Shown here: one piece after another, positions 12,901 through 27,900 of the stretch
Numbering within the stretch: position 1 is the first letter of the stretch
How the letters are laid out: every line of letters starts with the position of its first letter
Assembly: GCF_000327385.1 (NCBI RefSeq)
Contig: NW_008707001.1
Span: 4,054,382-4,118,381 of the forward strand
Reading direction: 5' to 3'
Origin: Lottia gigantea
Taxonomy: Eukaryota; Mollusca; Gastropoda; Lottiidae
DNA length: 64,000 bases
Made by a program: the position numbers and the translations under genes
The notes under the pieces: model-generated
The model's database searches: none
What the model saw: the letters and a program-made list of their open reading frames with translations, nothing else
Told to the model about the DNA's origin: nothing

Positions 12901-15900
12901 CCTGCTAAAATCAAAACCAAAATCAGATATTTTGGAGCTACAGTCAAACATGACTGGCAAATACAATTAATTATTTTAAATAACAGATCACAATTTTATG
13001 GTATACTACTCCTTAGTTGTGTTTGTTATTTAATGTGATCTCTACCCCTAAATGTCGCTAAAGGATTAATCAATTATTTTGGTTGTTACTATCAGTAAAA
13101 CAATAAAGATCATTAGCAAACTATTAATTGCAATCTTAGTAATGGAATTTATAACACTAAGTTGACCACATGTTGATTATAGGTGTGTAAAACATAGATA
13201 TTGATAATTATGATTAATATACCTATTTATTAGTGAAGGTAGTAATTATATTATAATGAAAATAATTAAACTGGCATGGGGCAAGTTTTGACTCTTTAGA
13301 ATTGATGTTTATTGGGTCTGATTTAAAAAGTGAAACGTAAATGTAATACTTTAAATACTTGTTAATAAGTACATTGAGATGGTGGTATTTGTCCTGATGA
13401 GGATTTCATATCTGAAACACACAAATGCAGCATGAGCCACTTAAAGAAAAAAAAACGAAAATTAATCTATACTACTTGATTTCTTTGTAAACACTCTCTA
13501 TCAATTATTTTTTTTCCTTAAATTTAATTTTCAAAGATAAAATTTGAAGATTCTAATTTATGCGTAATTTTGATTAATTAAGATATTTCGCAAAAAAGAA
13601 AAATTTAATTTGATGACCACAATTATTTCGATAAATTATTTAGAGATAAAATGGTGTGGGATGGTAGAAAATTGAACTGTTTTTTGTAAAAAAAAAAAAG
13701 TTGATAACTTTGTCACCTAATTCATCATCCCTCGATAATTAATAAAAAAAAACTTGTTAATGATAATTAAGACATGTTTTGACGAATTTTCATAAATATT
13801 TTCTGTCAATTTTTTTGACGTCAATAAATATTTTATCCGATACTCACTTCTGAATTCTTGATGAATCACAGAAAAAAAAATCTGAAAACTAGGTAAAATG
13901 CTAGATGGCTAGAATACTATAAATCTGGTTGATTTGACTTTTTAGAAACATGGTATGTATATTGATTAATTCATTGTCATTATGTGAGCATATTAAGAAA
14001 TTTTTTTGCAGACTTTAAGTAAATTCACGAGTTAATTGAAAGATGAAGTTTTATATGTTAATAAATTTATCTTTTCAGATTATATTTACACAATTTCAAT
14101 ACAGTGACCAGAAATCACTCCATCCTGATGCATTACGGAAAGCATTGGCCGAGACGTTTGCTAATCAGCAGAGATTCCAATTGGGACATATGGATGATGC
14201 CGCAGAATGCTTTGTAAGTATAAGATTGTACAGTATTTTGTTATGTTTGTGTTAATATGAGGATAGGGTTTTGAAAACAGACTGTAGTTTAACTAGTAAG
14301 AGTATTGGAATCTTGACATCGTTTCATTAAAAAAATGGCTATCTTGGGTTTAAATGTTTAAATCTATCTCATATTGCATATATCGTTAAATATTTTGTTT
14401 TGTTGTCACTCTTCTCGGCTCATTTATGTTAAGAAAAGTTGTTATGTCTGATGTACAACTAAAATCGAAATGTTCAGTTATGTTCACAAATGTTTCTATG
14501 TAAAACGTTTAATTATGTTCAGAAAAATTCCTATGCAAGCTGTAAAACTATAAATAAGAAACAGATTGATGTCTATTCAACTAGTCTATGTTTAACATTA
14601 TTATTTATGGTGGTAATTTTCCAGATCATTAATATTATATATCTAGTATAGATATAGGTTTATGGAAAATATATGACCAGTAATAATACATGTTAATAGA
14701 TTATATGATTTTGTATAGGCACTTAATGATTTTCAATCTCATGTGTGGAAATATCTTGGGATGTATTTTGATGAAGATTTGGCATTTAATTAATATTTCT
14801 CTAAATTTCAAATCCTACTAAATGTAAAAGGTTACTGTCAGATGGACACTTAATTTATATTGGCATATTATAATGGTCATGTATGGGAATTTTTATTTCA
14901 CATGATACAAATGTTCACATGCTATAAACCATGCATGGAAGGAATTTTTAGTCATATTGGAAATGGTCCATATACATATTTCTAAGACTTAACAGTTTGT
15001 TTATGAACATGTCTACTACAAAAACCATGACCCTTATCGAATTAGTGTGTGTTTGTTGTTTGTTTATAATAGATTAACTCCCTTTGAAGATTTGATTAAA
15101 CAGTATTGATGTCTATAAAGAAAATAGATCACCCTTCATTGTTTATATTTATTAAATCTTAACAATATTTACTTTACAATATGTTACCATGACAACACAA
15201 TATATCAATTAAAAACATCAAAAGAAGGTTTTTGTCGTGGTACATCAATATGCTCCTGTTTTCGCTTTAAGATTAATCTTTGTGACAAACTTCACCTTCT
15301 TGACAAATGTGTGCCAAAACTTTCGCATTGATCTAGTTTATATTCTGAAGCTCCCCAACTGATGTCCTACCTCTCAGCTTATCGAAGCTTTGGTTGACAA
15401 CATTTTATTGGATCAATCAGCCTTGAAAGAAATCATTATAATTTTTGATTGTCTGAAGATCATATAGCATAAACAACATGGTTTTTTAGGTTCTGTTTTA
15501 ATAGTTAATATCTGATATATATATACATACTTCAGTACATCTTAAGATTTTAAACTTTGAAATTGGAATGCATTTTATTTATCAAAGGAATTGGAGAAAA
15601 GTCTTCAAAAGATTTTTTACCTTATTGCTTAACACATGCAACAATTCATCACCAGTGTTTGAAATTTTGATAGATAACAATTGATAAAGAAAAAAAATCT
15701 CCTGTTTTTCCTCAATGCAGTTTTTCTCAAGCATTGACACTTTGATCAATGAGCAATTTGATAAAAACAATCCAAAAATAATCTGACAAAATCTATTGAG
15801 AATTTGGTCTTTATCAGAGAAATATATACAATGAATGATGTGGTCAGCTTGTCTGTTAGAGAAATCAGATTATCACACACAAATGAATTTTTCAGATTTT

Positions 15901-18900
15901 ATGAATAGAAAGTTTATATCGATAGAAAGATCAGAAAAAGATTAAAAAAAACCTATCAAATTATTTTCCGCATTATCAGAAAAGTGAATAACAAATTAAT
16001 CGGTCAGTTTGTCTTATCAATAGATGATAAATAACATTCAGCTTAATGCGTGGTAGGTGTATACTTGTTGATCTGTTAGACAGGTTGACTGACAGCCGGA
16101 CACACCTGTATCAATAACATGCCAAGTCTATCGTTTACGAATAAATCAAATATTATATTGGTAACTTATCATTAGGAGATCTAAATACAGAATAGCCAAT
16201 ATAGAATTTATAACCATTCAAATTCTCTATAACAAAATAGGTCTCAAATGAATATGCACATAGGGAAAAAAAGATCCATGAAGAGTTAGCATGTGTAATA
16301 TAGCTAACTTATCATTAGGAGATCTAAATACATAGCCAATGTAGAAATTTCTTCTGGTAACTCTGTAAATATATAACCATTTCAATTCTCTATAACAAAT
16401 TAGGTCACAGATGGTTATGCACATGCATGCGAACAGTTAAATATAGTGATTCACATCTTATATAGATTCATGCACAATCAACTTTGAAGGAATGAACACA
16501 ATAAAGTTGTGGCTGGTGAAGTTTCAGATGTCACTAGATCATAATGCAACAAAAATAATACAGTGTTCATGTATGATAATGCTGTTCAATAAGATCAAAA
16601 AACCAGTTTTAAATTTGCATCAGGTGTTCCAATGGACTGAACATGATATGCCTTTTTGAATACACCCACTTCACAATAATTGCAAGCTGTTAAGAATGAA
16701 TAACTGATTCAGTAATGTAATTTAAAATTGTAATTGCTATACATATATTATATTACAATTGACTAACTGTATATTCATTACATTTTTACAATCTCAGTGT
16801 CGCTTAAAACACACCAAAACTGCATCGGTAAAAAAAAAGTTCAATGAAAGGCTCTATTCAATTATATTCATAAAAAAAATATAAAAATATATTGAATTTA
16901 TAATTATTCGGCGCCTTGAACAAAAAATGGAATTATTTCTTAAAAAAATCGATAATTTTATGACGTGAAATAAAATTGTAATAATCAGACGTAACAGCTG
17001 TTCGTAATAAATAGGTCGTATTTAACTCGTAGATATTATTTTCATTAATAATCATTAAAAAAAATTGCAATTTTTATATTCAAATTGAATATTACATTGA
17101 TTTCTAATTATTTTGCCCTCATCAATATTTTTTTTTGCTTTAATAATCACTTCTAATTATAATGATAAACTTTCCATCATTGGAAACTGCATGAAATTTA
17201 AGAAGTATATTCATTAGTTTATTAATTATTATATTAATTTGATAAAACTTAGTTATCTATGAGTGGTTTAAAAGAGATACATTTTCTTTTAATTATGAAA
17301 CATGTAACCAGTGAAGTTTTTCAAATAACAATGAGAGTTTCGCCCTTTCCATGACAAAAATTATTTTGATTGCGCAAAGATATGTTCCCGATGGAAAAAA
17401 TTAATTACGTAAAAATGTTATTTTTATATGTGAGGTATCGTTTTGATCAATAAATTACATTTTTTCAACCAGAATCAGAGTTCTGTAAATGTTCCCTTAA
17501 TTTTGAATTTTTTATATTTTTTCAGGAAAATATTTTACGTCGTATCCATTTCCATATCGCTAATGATTGTGAAGAAGACACATGTAATGCCCCACACTGT
17601 TTACCTCATCAGAAGTTTGCTATGCAGGTGGTTGACCAGGTATGTATTGCTTTTGTATACTTCAGTTGCAATGTCTATGCAGGCCAACTCTGCTTAAATT
17701 TCCCTCATTGTACACTGCATATCTCAGTTTTGATTTTTGAAAAGTTTAAAAATTATTCCTGATTTAATCAGCTCATGCTGTAAACATGTGTTTTTATGAT
17801 ATAAAACCTGCATCGGAATGGATATGACTTTTAGCATATATGTTCGATTTGTCAAAGCAAGGCAAATTGGGCTTTTAAATGCTGATCAGGATCTGCAATA
17901 TTTAAAATTTTATGTCCAAGTGTCAGCATGGTACAATGCTTGTCATTATTCTGGAGTAAAGCTCATCACAGGGTTAAAGATCTTTAACCTACTAAACAAT
18001 TGATTCATTTAACTGACCAACAAAACTTCATGATAAGAACGACAGCATCACATCAGACATTCCTTACTGCATTAATTCTCTCAAACATACACTAATCACC
18101 TATGTCCAAACCTCTGACAATGCAACTATTTCGATCTACATTGTTGTTGTTTATTTATTTTGACACCTGTGGCATGTTTTGTTACACCTTGACTATTGTT
18201 TATTTTTATTGATGGTTAAACACTGACCAATTCACACCAGGAACAACTATGTCTAAAAACAACAAATATTGAACAACACTTCTACAGACCTTCAATAAAA
18301 TGGTCATTAGAGTCCTTTTGACATGATAGACCATTTTTCACATGATAGACCATTTTTAAGAAAACTTTAAAAAAGTTTAGCATCAAAACAGGCCAATAAT
18401 GTTGTTAAAATATGCATACTGCTAAATCCTGAATATTATGATACGTGTTGTTATACAATGTGTCAAAATTAATGAGAGATATTGTTTTGAAATTGATAAT
18501 CTTATCTTATTTTGTAATAAATTATCCACTTGTTAATTCGTTGACAAGTAAATGTGTGATATTATGGGAAGTTTTTTGATATTGATTTCCTTTGAATCTT
18601 TGTAAATTGTATAATTACTTCCTCCTAACTTGATAAAAAAAAAAACCCCAAAAAACTACTAAACTTGACGAATAAGCACATTTTTCCTTGAAAGTTATTT
18701 GATAATAGTAATTGATTTGTTATCTCATAAAAAAAACATTGAACTAAAAATTGTACAGGATGCATAGAAAAGGATGTTAATTAGACCTATTAGTAGATCA
18801 TGTTTCATTAGAATCCAAAATGTTCAATAATACGAAGTTGTTGAATTTCATAGTTTTTATAATAAAATATTAATATTTTATATTGGCATAGGAGAATGAG

Positions 18901-21900
18901 GGTTATTAAATATATTTGTATAGCAATAAAGAAAAGTTAAGAAATAGCAATGTTTTAAAGTGTTCTGTTACATGAAAATTAAAAACTTGTTGCTTCCCCC
19001 TCCCCTTCATTAAAAGAAAAGGAAATTTTGGGGGTCAATGAAAATAGACACAAATTCTATTTAAAATGTCTGCTGTAAAATATTCTAACCAACCAACAGC
19101 CCAAAAAATTAAATGTTGTCAAGAGTTAAAGATTTGTTTATTGTTTATCAAACAAGGAACAAGACCACTATTTTAGTAAACAAATCACCTTCAAGCCAAT
19201 ACTGAATTAATGTCATCATTTTGACACCTGACAAGGGTTATCGTAAACATAATGATTTCATTATACATCCTCATACCTTGAGTAACATCCATTGTCTTTT
19301 GTGGTAATGCGAACCATCAAGGGAGATAATTCATACTATTAATGTATTGAAGCGTGTAATGGGAATGATAGGACATCTCAGGGATTTAGATTGAAAATTT
19401 CTCAGGTGTTCTAATTGGACTGTGTCTTCAACACAAGTGGGAAAATACTCTGGGAGAGTTACGTCCCTTGACTGATTAATGATGCGATAAATTTGTTACC
19501 TATTTAATGCCATTATGTAGTTGAAGTCAAGTGAAACCAGACCACATATAGAATATCCTCTTCCCATTTTCTTTTTTCTATTATTTATTTATTATTTATC
19601 TATATAATGACTGGCTTCATTGAATTAAGACAAACCTCAAAAGACAAACACCAAACTTGCCTTGAATAAAATGTTTAAAAATTTATCATCATACTCAATA
19701 TATAAAATTCGAAATGGTGTGAGCTAGGTGACAGCTTTGACTGAAGAAATTAATACAAAAGGTATTCTAAGACACATTCTTATTGTGAAAAGGGCCGTAT
19801 TTCTCTGTCATGATTTCTTGTGTTGCCCATTCATCTATTTTCAAAAATGGTTTGTGACTGATTTAATGATGAATTGCCACATTTTTTTATTGTGATAACA
19901 ATGTTGTTAATGTTAAAAGTGATATCATGATATTCATGTATGATATGATCACAGCTACTTATCTTTACAATTTCAAGATGGCCCATATTACAAAGTTACA
20001 ATGTGATTTAGTATGTGATGAACGGTCTGATTTTCTAAGCATGATAATAATTCTGTTATTCAGTTGTAAGAGATATCGGTGAAGATCGTGATAACAAGAC
20101 AATAAGTTAATCAGTACCTTAATAAGACTGGCTCTGATATTCACCTTGGGGCTAATAATAAATAAAACATGATATTCAGAGTGAAAGGTAGATTGAAATG
20201 TGTTGAATTGACATTGTTTTTAGTAGTAATAAGATTATGAATTAGTTAACAATTCACTTCAATGATTTTTATCAGTTCGAGTGTTCGTATCAGATGAATC
20301 ATGCAATTTTCACGTTAACGTTAACGTGCCCATCTTCATTTGTATAATCAGATGGTTTAAAGTAGGATGTAAAACTCCATTCATTACAAGTTAGCAGCGT
20401 AACTCGACTTTTTATCAAATCAGTAGTGAAGTAACTTGTCTTATCAAAAGGGCAGAGTACCTCAATGTCAAATAAAAGACTTGTGCACTATCTTGCAACA
20501 ATGTCAAAGTTGTTATAAGTTGTAACAAAACGGGTTTCAATATGCACGTAAAGTTGTACGTGCTTCAAAAAACTTGTCTCCAATTTTCTTTAATGCATAA
20601 AGACATAAAGTCATTTAACAGGTAAAAAAAAATCTAAGGTGCACTTAACCTGGACCATTGAAAAAGATAGCTTTTGACATTTTGCATTTAAATTGAAGAA
20701 AGACACATGATATTGTAAATAGTTTTGACATTTTGCTTTTAAGATGAAATGATGATATGAAAATGTAAAGAATTTTGAAATTAGCATTTTAAAAAAGTCG
20801 CTTTGTCAACAAAGGTATGATACTTGAATCCTACAAAGATAAAAGCGACTGTATGCCTATTTTCGTGTGTATGTTTTAGTACATGCCCCTTTTATCTAAA
20901 GTCTTTGAGTGTGCATCTGATAATACATACCCTAGATATCTGATTGAAGGTCATATTGTAAGTAGGTTAGGTAAAATAAAATTGTGATAACTGATATCAT
21001 ATTAGTAAATATATCAGTTGTAAGGGCTGTAGTAAAAATATTGAGGTCAAAACCCTTCATAGATAACTTTAATACTTTTGATTTTAAGGGCCTTTGACTG
21101 AGAAGATTTGAGGATGTGAAAATCTAGTATTTTTCACCATTTTTCTCATCAGGAAATTATGTCAATCAGAAATGCAGAAACTGAAATAATAAAATAGTAT
21201 AATAATAGTCTTTGAAATGTTAAATTCAGTAATATTTGAAGTTTAGTTTATTTTCTGTATGATTCTTGAAAATGTATTATAAGGCACTGTTTGTGAATTT
21301 AGTAAAAACACATAATGGGCTGCCCCAATCAAGCTATCTCACTGTCCTAAAGGTAGTAAAATTTGTAGTAAATATGTTAATGAATGTTAAGGTAAATTAG
21401 GTCATGCCAGGTGGTGGTTGAGATCTCTCTGGCTGTAGAGAGAGAGAGGGAATCAAATCTATGGCTTCCTTTCTCTACTGACTACTCTGTCTCACTGTCC
21501 TAAAACATAGTAAAATTTATAGTAAATATGTAAATAGCCTAATGAATAATAAGGTAAATAAGGTCAGGCCAGGTGGTGGTTGATAAATTAAAACAAGTTC
21601 ACCTACTGACATCTCATCTATCATTGGTAGACATGTTGGTGACATTCTCATCCTCTCAGTATATTATATACCTGAATTCTAATCAACTCTAATTAAATAT
21701 TCATCACATCCCTGTGTTTTTTATTTACCTGCGTGGCAGTAGTAAATGTTATAAAATGCCTCAAAGCCAAATTAATTGTATGAAGACAAAAAAATCTGTC
21801 AAACAGTTTAAGCTTGTATTTGCCTTTGTGGCATTATTACTGAACATAAAAAAAGCATCAAAGTCAAATAGATCTAACAATACTAACACTTTTACTTGAA

Positions 21901-24900
21901 CAATGAATTAAATACATTATGCAAATATCAAACCACAAAACATATCCCAGGTTTTTATTTACCTGCATGATGTTAATACATACATAGAAAGGTATCATAG
22001 TTAAATTCAACTTTAAGTATTCTGATGCACTAACTTCAATTTGGATAAGAGAATATGTGATACACAATGTCGTATCACAGTTGATCAAACATCAAATCAC
22101 AAACAACATCTCATACACGATGAAAAAGAATCAAACAAAAATAAACAAATCTGATAAATTACACCTGATATTTTTTATGTTGCCCAAAAACTAGCGTTAG
22201 AAATGAGCAGCAAATTTTACCCTAAACTCTCTTGAATAATAGAGGCTCGATCTTTCATTTATTTAATTCATTCATCAAAGCGACTACCAGTAATTTTTTT
22301 TATTCTGCCCCATTATCAATCTCTACCTGTATTCAAGTGAAACTGTGATATACCCATCTACACAGTTGATTCTATATAATAACCTTGTTTATGTCTCTCT
22401 CTATTACAGGTTATTTGTCCATGTGGTGCCACTTCCAACCCATTAAAATTTCATGAAATGGTTCATTATATATCATCTAGTGCTTTAGTGTAAGTGTTTT
22501 CTGATTTTTTTTATGGGCTCCAATAGACCTTATTAACACCTCGTTTTTGAGACACTTTTTAAAATAATGTCCTGTATTTGATTTTTGTATAATATGTCTA
22601 ATTTTCAACTTTCAGAGCTCAAGCTCGAGCTATGCATGAAACAGGAGATATGTTACACCCAGAAAGATTTGGGTTATTGTTACGTAATGCCAGTACACAA
22701 GGAGACGTTAGAGATTGTCCTGTAAGTATAGATATATCTATAATCTTCAATGTAATTCGATGAGTTTTCAGAGTGTCACTTTGTCATATAGTTGTCAATT
22801 AAACATGTAAAATATTTATCTAGCTGAATCTCTGTTGTTTATTGACCATTTCTTTTCTGTTTTTCTTTAGAAATTGTGTTATGTTACACATGAATAAAAT
22901 ACCATTCAGTTATTTCTATGAAATCAATGCAGTGGACATTTTAAATACATATTATTGCATAGTAATATGCACAAGTTCACAAGTCCTAATATATCTCCAT
23001 ATTGACATTATAGAGTTAGATCACTCAGATATTTTTCACTTGTACACAAGTTGTTTACCTGAAAGATTTATAACAATAGTAAACCTGGTATAATATATTG
23101 ATCACTGTTCTACTAACCCTATATTTTTTATGATACGATTTTTTATTTTTTATCACATAATCGATTGTAATATATGTATATATCTTTATCTTTTATCAAT
23201 ATATACAAACATTTTTTTCTCAAAATATCATTTCACTAGTTCTATTTGGGTGTAAAAATCCATTAGAGTTCACTGTTTCCTAAAGAACATTTCATAAGTG
23301 CTATAAGATATACAACTCCATTACATTTCAACTTTGGTATTTTATGTCAAACTTTACATCTCCATTCACATTTTGTTAGATCTAAAGGGAGCAGAACTTT
23401 CAAATTAATATATCTATTTGGTGTAAATATTCCAATAAATTTTTATTTTATGATTTTTCTTCTGTAGGGTAATTGTGGAGGTAAAAAAGTACCAATTCGC
23501 AGAACTTTAATGAATTGTCCTGATGTCGGTAAGCGTTGTCTTTTTTTTTACATTTTGATAAATCACCAAATTAATAAAAAAGCTAAAAAGGCTCTTAAAA
23601 ATGCTTGGTTGATTTTTTTCTTAAAAACAAGACATTAGTAGTGATTAAAGGATGAAAGCTGATTCTCCAAAACCATTGGCCATCTTAATTTCTTACATTC
23701 CGGAGGATTCAAACCCACAGTACTTAATTGCCAAGCAGATGACAATCCAACTCGCTACCAACTGAGCTATTCACTGCCATGTAGAGATGCTGGCGCTACA
23801 TCACCTCTTTATATCATCCTGTCATATTTTAATGCCATTGTTTACTATAATTTCAGTGAGTATTGGTTTAGTGTGGGAATGTGACCATCCTACAGTAGAA
23901 ATGACTACAGAAGTAGCTCGAAATATTGGTACCACCATTTTACTACAAGATGTAAGTTGATTGGATTTTTCTTTCAATTGAAAAGACTGCAACTTGTGTG
24001 TTACAAGCTGTATAGGTTAAAGATCCTTCAACAGTTGGAAAAAATAAAAAAGTTTTTCATTGCAATATTGGTCTCACTGCATACTGTATTATATTGACAC
24101 AAAGGTTGCTAAGTTGCAGAAAAGTGAGGTGTAAAACTCTATCCACTTTATTTCTTATCTTTACAGCAATAATCAATTATTATTCCACTCTATGTGTATA
24201 TCTCAGTAATTGACACCACGTTAAATACTGTTTTTATTTCTTTGTTAAAAAGATTGATATTGATTTAAGTTATAGTGTTGTATAGTTGCATAGAAACATC
24301 AGGGTTAGGTTGTCTTGACCCAATCTTTTCAAACTTGCGGTTATATCATAGTAATCATTAGGGCAATAAATTATCAATGAGCTGGAGCACCTGAACGTGT
24401 GCATTTGTAACATTGCATATTGCATTTAGCATGCTTAAGTTACTCTTTTGTTACTATACACTTAATAACTGTGTATCTGAAAAGGAGAATTAAATTTTTG
24501 AATGCATGTGCAAATTCCCTCTTAAAAGAAGGTATATCTGTATTTGAAAATTTGTAGAACCGTCAGAAAATACATTATGAATTGCAATATGCAAATGTGA
24601 TCTTTGTAATGCATGATATGACATGCTCTTTCCTTAGAGAAGCAGTATAAAATTTTAATGTCCAAACATCTTTCCTATTCATGCATGAGTAGTTTATCAA
24701 TTTTCAAGTTATTGATTTTCGATCTAATGATCTAGGACTGTGAAAGAATAGGCCTATATCTAAAATATTGAGTTGTGTGATAAATTGATTAAAATATAAT
24801 TGGCTAATGTGTAATGCACCAGAAATATAGATATATTCCCCAATCAAAGTTATAATAATATGATATATTAGTGTTTTTTTTTTTAATAATATGCCTCCCT

Positions 24901-27900
24901 GAAAACTTTACTGAGATAGTGATTCTAAAACGCAGAAACAGAAAAGAAAGACGTTTGACGTTTGATTTTATTTCAAACTTGATTTTCTCTTTTCAGGTAT
25001 TTCATTCGGTGATGAAAGATGAGAAAACGTTACCTAAGTTACACCTGGTAGGCTTGGTCTGTTACTATGGCAAACATTACTCCACCTTTTTATTCCATAG
25101 TAAACAGAAAGTCTGGATTTATTTTGATGACGCCACAGTTCGTGAGGTAAACTAATATTGCTGATACTCTTAATTATTAAAATTTAAATTTTTTTTAAGT
25201 TTCACACTTTCAATTGTTAGTTGCATTTAATATCTTATTCTGTCTGATTTGAAATTAAAAATTCATGATTTTGAGGGCTGCAGAGAAATTTTAATGAGCT
25301 TAGTTGAAGAAAAACAAGAAATAATAAGTCTTAAACATCCCAGATTTTGTGAATGAACTCTTCTTTTATACATGCAAACACTGTATCATATTGATTGAAA
25401 GTATGCATTTGTGGAAGAGTTCAATAAAATGAAAAGGGGTGTTTTAGCAATAGGAGGTAAAATATAACTGGTAGAATAGTTCAATTATTGATTGATACAG
25501 ACTGTTAGTGCATTAATCAAGAAATTAACTCTGTTTCAATATATTGTAGATTGGACCACGATGGGAGAATGTAGTAGAAAAATGTGGTAAAGGGAGATAT
25601 CAGCCCTTACTGTTAATATACGCTAATCCTAATGCTAACCCTGTTCATGTGGATACAGCTCCTAGAAAGAAAGTCATGGCTCAAGGATTTACTTCAGGTA
25701 AGTCAATTTGATCATTAGTTTGTTGTCTTAGAAAGAACCCAGGCCTCATATTCTGAAAACGATGTCCAAGGGCTTTAACTATCAACATTGTTTCTAGGAT
25801 GGCCTAGAGCTAAGATCGTTTCAAGAATATGTAGCCAGGAGTGTATTTTTATTGAAAAAAAAAATTGATTTGAGCTCTGCTGCAATAATTTCAGAGTGAG
25901 AAGCATTGAGTGTGCTCAGTCTTTAGCACGACACGTTGATGCTACTCGGTGATCGTGTTAGTCATTTCTTTTATTGGACTTGATTGGTGATGTGGTTTTT
26001 GATGATGAAAATAAAAAGTGTTAGTTATTGTCATTGTACTGAAATATTAGATACCAACCCATCTCATTTGAAGAGTCTACATTGTGCATTTGATTATATC
26101 ATTTCAGGACCAATGGTAGATGACAGTGATAGTGGTCATGATAGAACTCACGACAGTATCAGTAGTTTGAATTCTACTCCACGCAGATCCAGAACTCCCA
26201 ATCCAGACGCGGGAATGGAGAAAGAGAGAAGATCCAGACCAGGACAGGAATATAGACCAGATCCTAATAATGTACCCAAACGCACTGACAGCGATCATCG
26301 TAGACAGCCATCTTTCTTAATTGCCATGTCTGGGAAAGAACGTCCACGAGCTCCATTGAGACCTGGTGGTAGTGCTGCTTACCTGGACAAAGAGAACATG
26401 GATTATGGCTACAATCCTAACATGGCATCCAAACATCAAAATGATGCTCAAGGTCAAGAACCTCATAGAGGTCATGTGGACAATTATACGCTATCAACTA
26501 GGGATCAGTATCGAAGACCTTCAATGAATGGTTACGATTCTAATGGGGCATCAATTCCTCCTCAGAACTCTCAACAGAGACCAAATGAAGCCCAAAGGAA
26601 AGAGCCAAATAAGAAAGGAGCCAAACAAGTTCGAGCGGATGTTATTCGATATGTGACCAATCCTAATGATTATGGACCCACAGGCTTCAATGGCCCTCCT
26701 CCTGGAGAAGGTCCACCCCCATATTCGGGACGACAACCTCATCACCAAGGTCAGAATTTGGATGATTCCCTCAGCATCCATTCGGATATCGTCAACCCAA
26801 ATCAGCATCGACTTGTCAAATCTTCATCTGGTAACGTCAACTATGACAATATGAACAACTCCTCACACACGCCAGTTGATGTCGGAATAGCTACATTGCC
26901 TAGAAATAAAAAGAAACAAAGCCCTAGCGAACAAGGTTCAATGACTCGACAAGCCTCAATGGGGAATCTCTCAGTTCAAGGAACTCATTCTAGACAATCT
27001 TCGAGAGATTTAGTAGATGGTCCTTCATCAAAACCAGAACCTCCCAAACCAAAACAAACTCGGAAGACCGTAGCTCAGGTTAAAAGAGCTTCAGATAAGA
27101 AGAAGCCTCCACCACCCCAAAGAAGCAATTCTCTGCCAAGAGGAACTGATTCTGAACGTCATCCTGAAGAATTTGTTGATGACAAAGTGGTTTATATTGA
27201 TAGAAGGATGGTGGCCAACATTCTTGATTATCAGAAGCAGAAGTCTGACCCTACTACAAGTCATAATAACAGTAATGGTAACGACAGTCTTATGAACAAG
27301 TTACTGGCTTCAAAAGGACTGAATAGAGAACATGGCTTAAGTGTTGAAATACCTTACGATAACGTATCATTAGGTTCCCATAAGGACTCAGGCTATGGTA
27401 GTAGCGATCGTAACAGCTCCAGTTCAACAGGAAGTGTAACCATGGATCCCTACAACCAGTTTTTCCTGACCCGTGGTATGATTGTTCCTACTCCAACTCC
27501 AGTCAACCATAATTACTGCAACATAGATGATGTTACTCCACCTAAAATCATGTCCAAAACTGTACCAAATGTGAAGCCAAATGGAGGAAGACAATATGGT
27601 AAACTTCCAGGAGACATTCCTCCACCAGTGCCAGTTAAAAGTAAGTGTTTTTCGGTATTTCTTCCTCAGTTTTAAGTCTGTGCACTTGATGGCTGTAGGA
27701 CAAAGAGATCTATGCCATAGATAAATGTAGGCTACAATAGGAGGATTACTGGTAAATGTATAAAAGCTGAGATAAATCAAGATACAGTGTGTTTAGACAC
27801 TAAGAATAACCTTTACTTTTTAGATTACAGTGTAGAGAAAGAATGTCCACAGTTAGATATGAATAAAGATGTTATACCAGGCTTGGAAAGAGAAGGTAGG

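Noticed and set aside
26551-27780. Several minus-strand frames of 85-118 codons opposite the large USP exon
   Set aside because: They are the antisense shadow of a confirmed coding exon.
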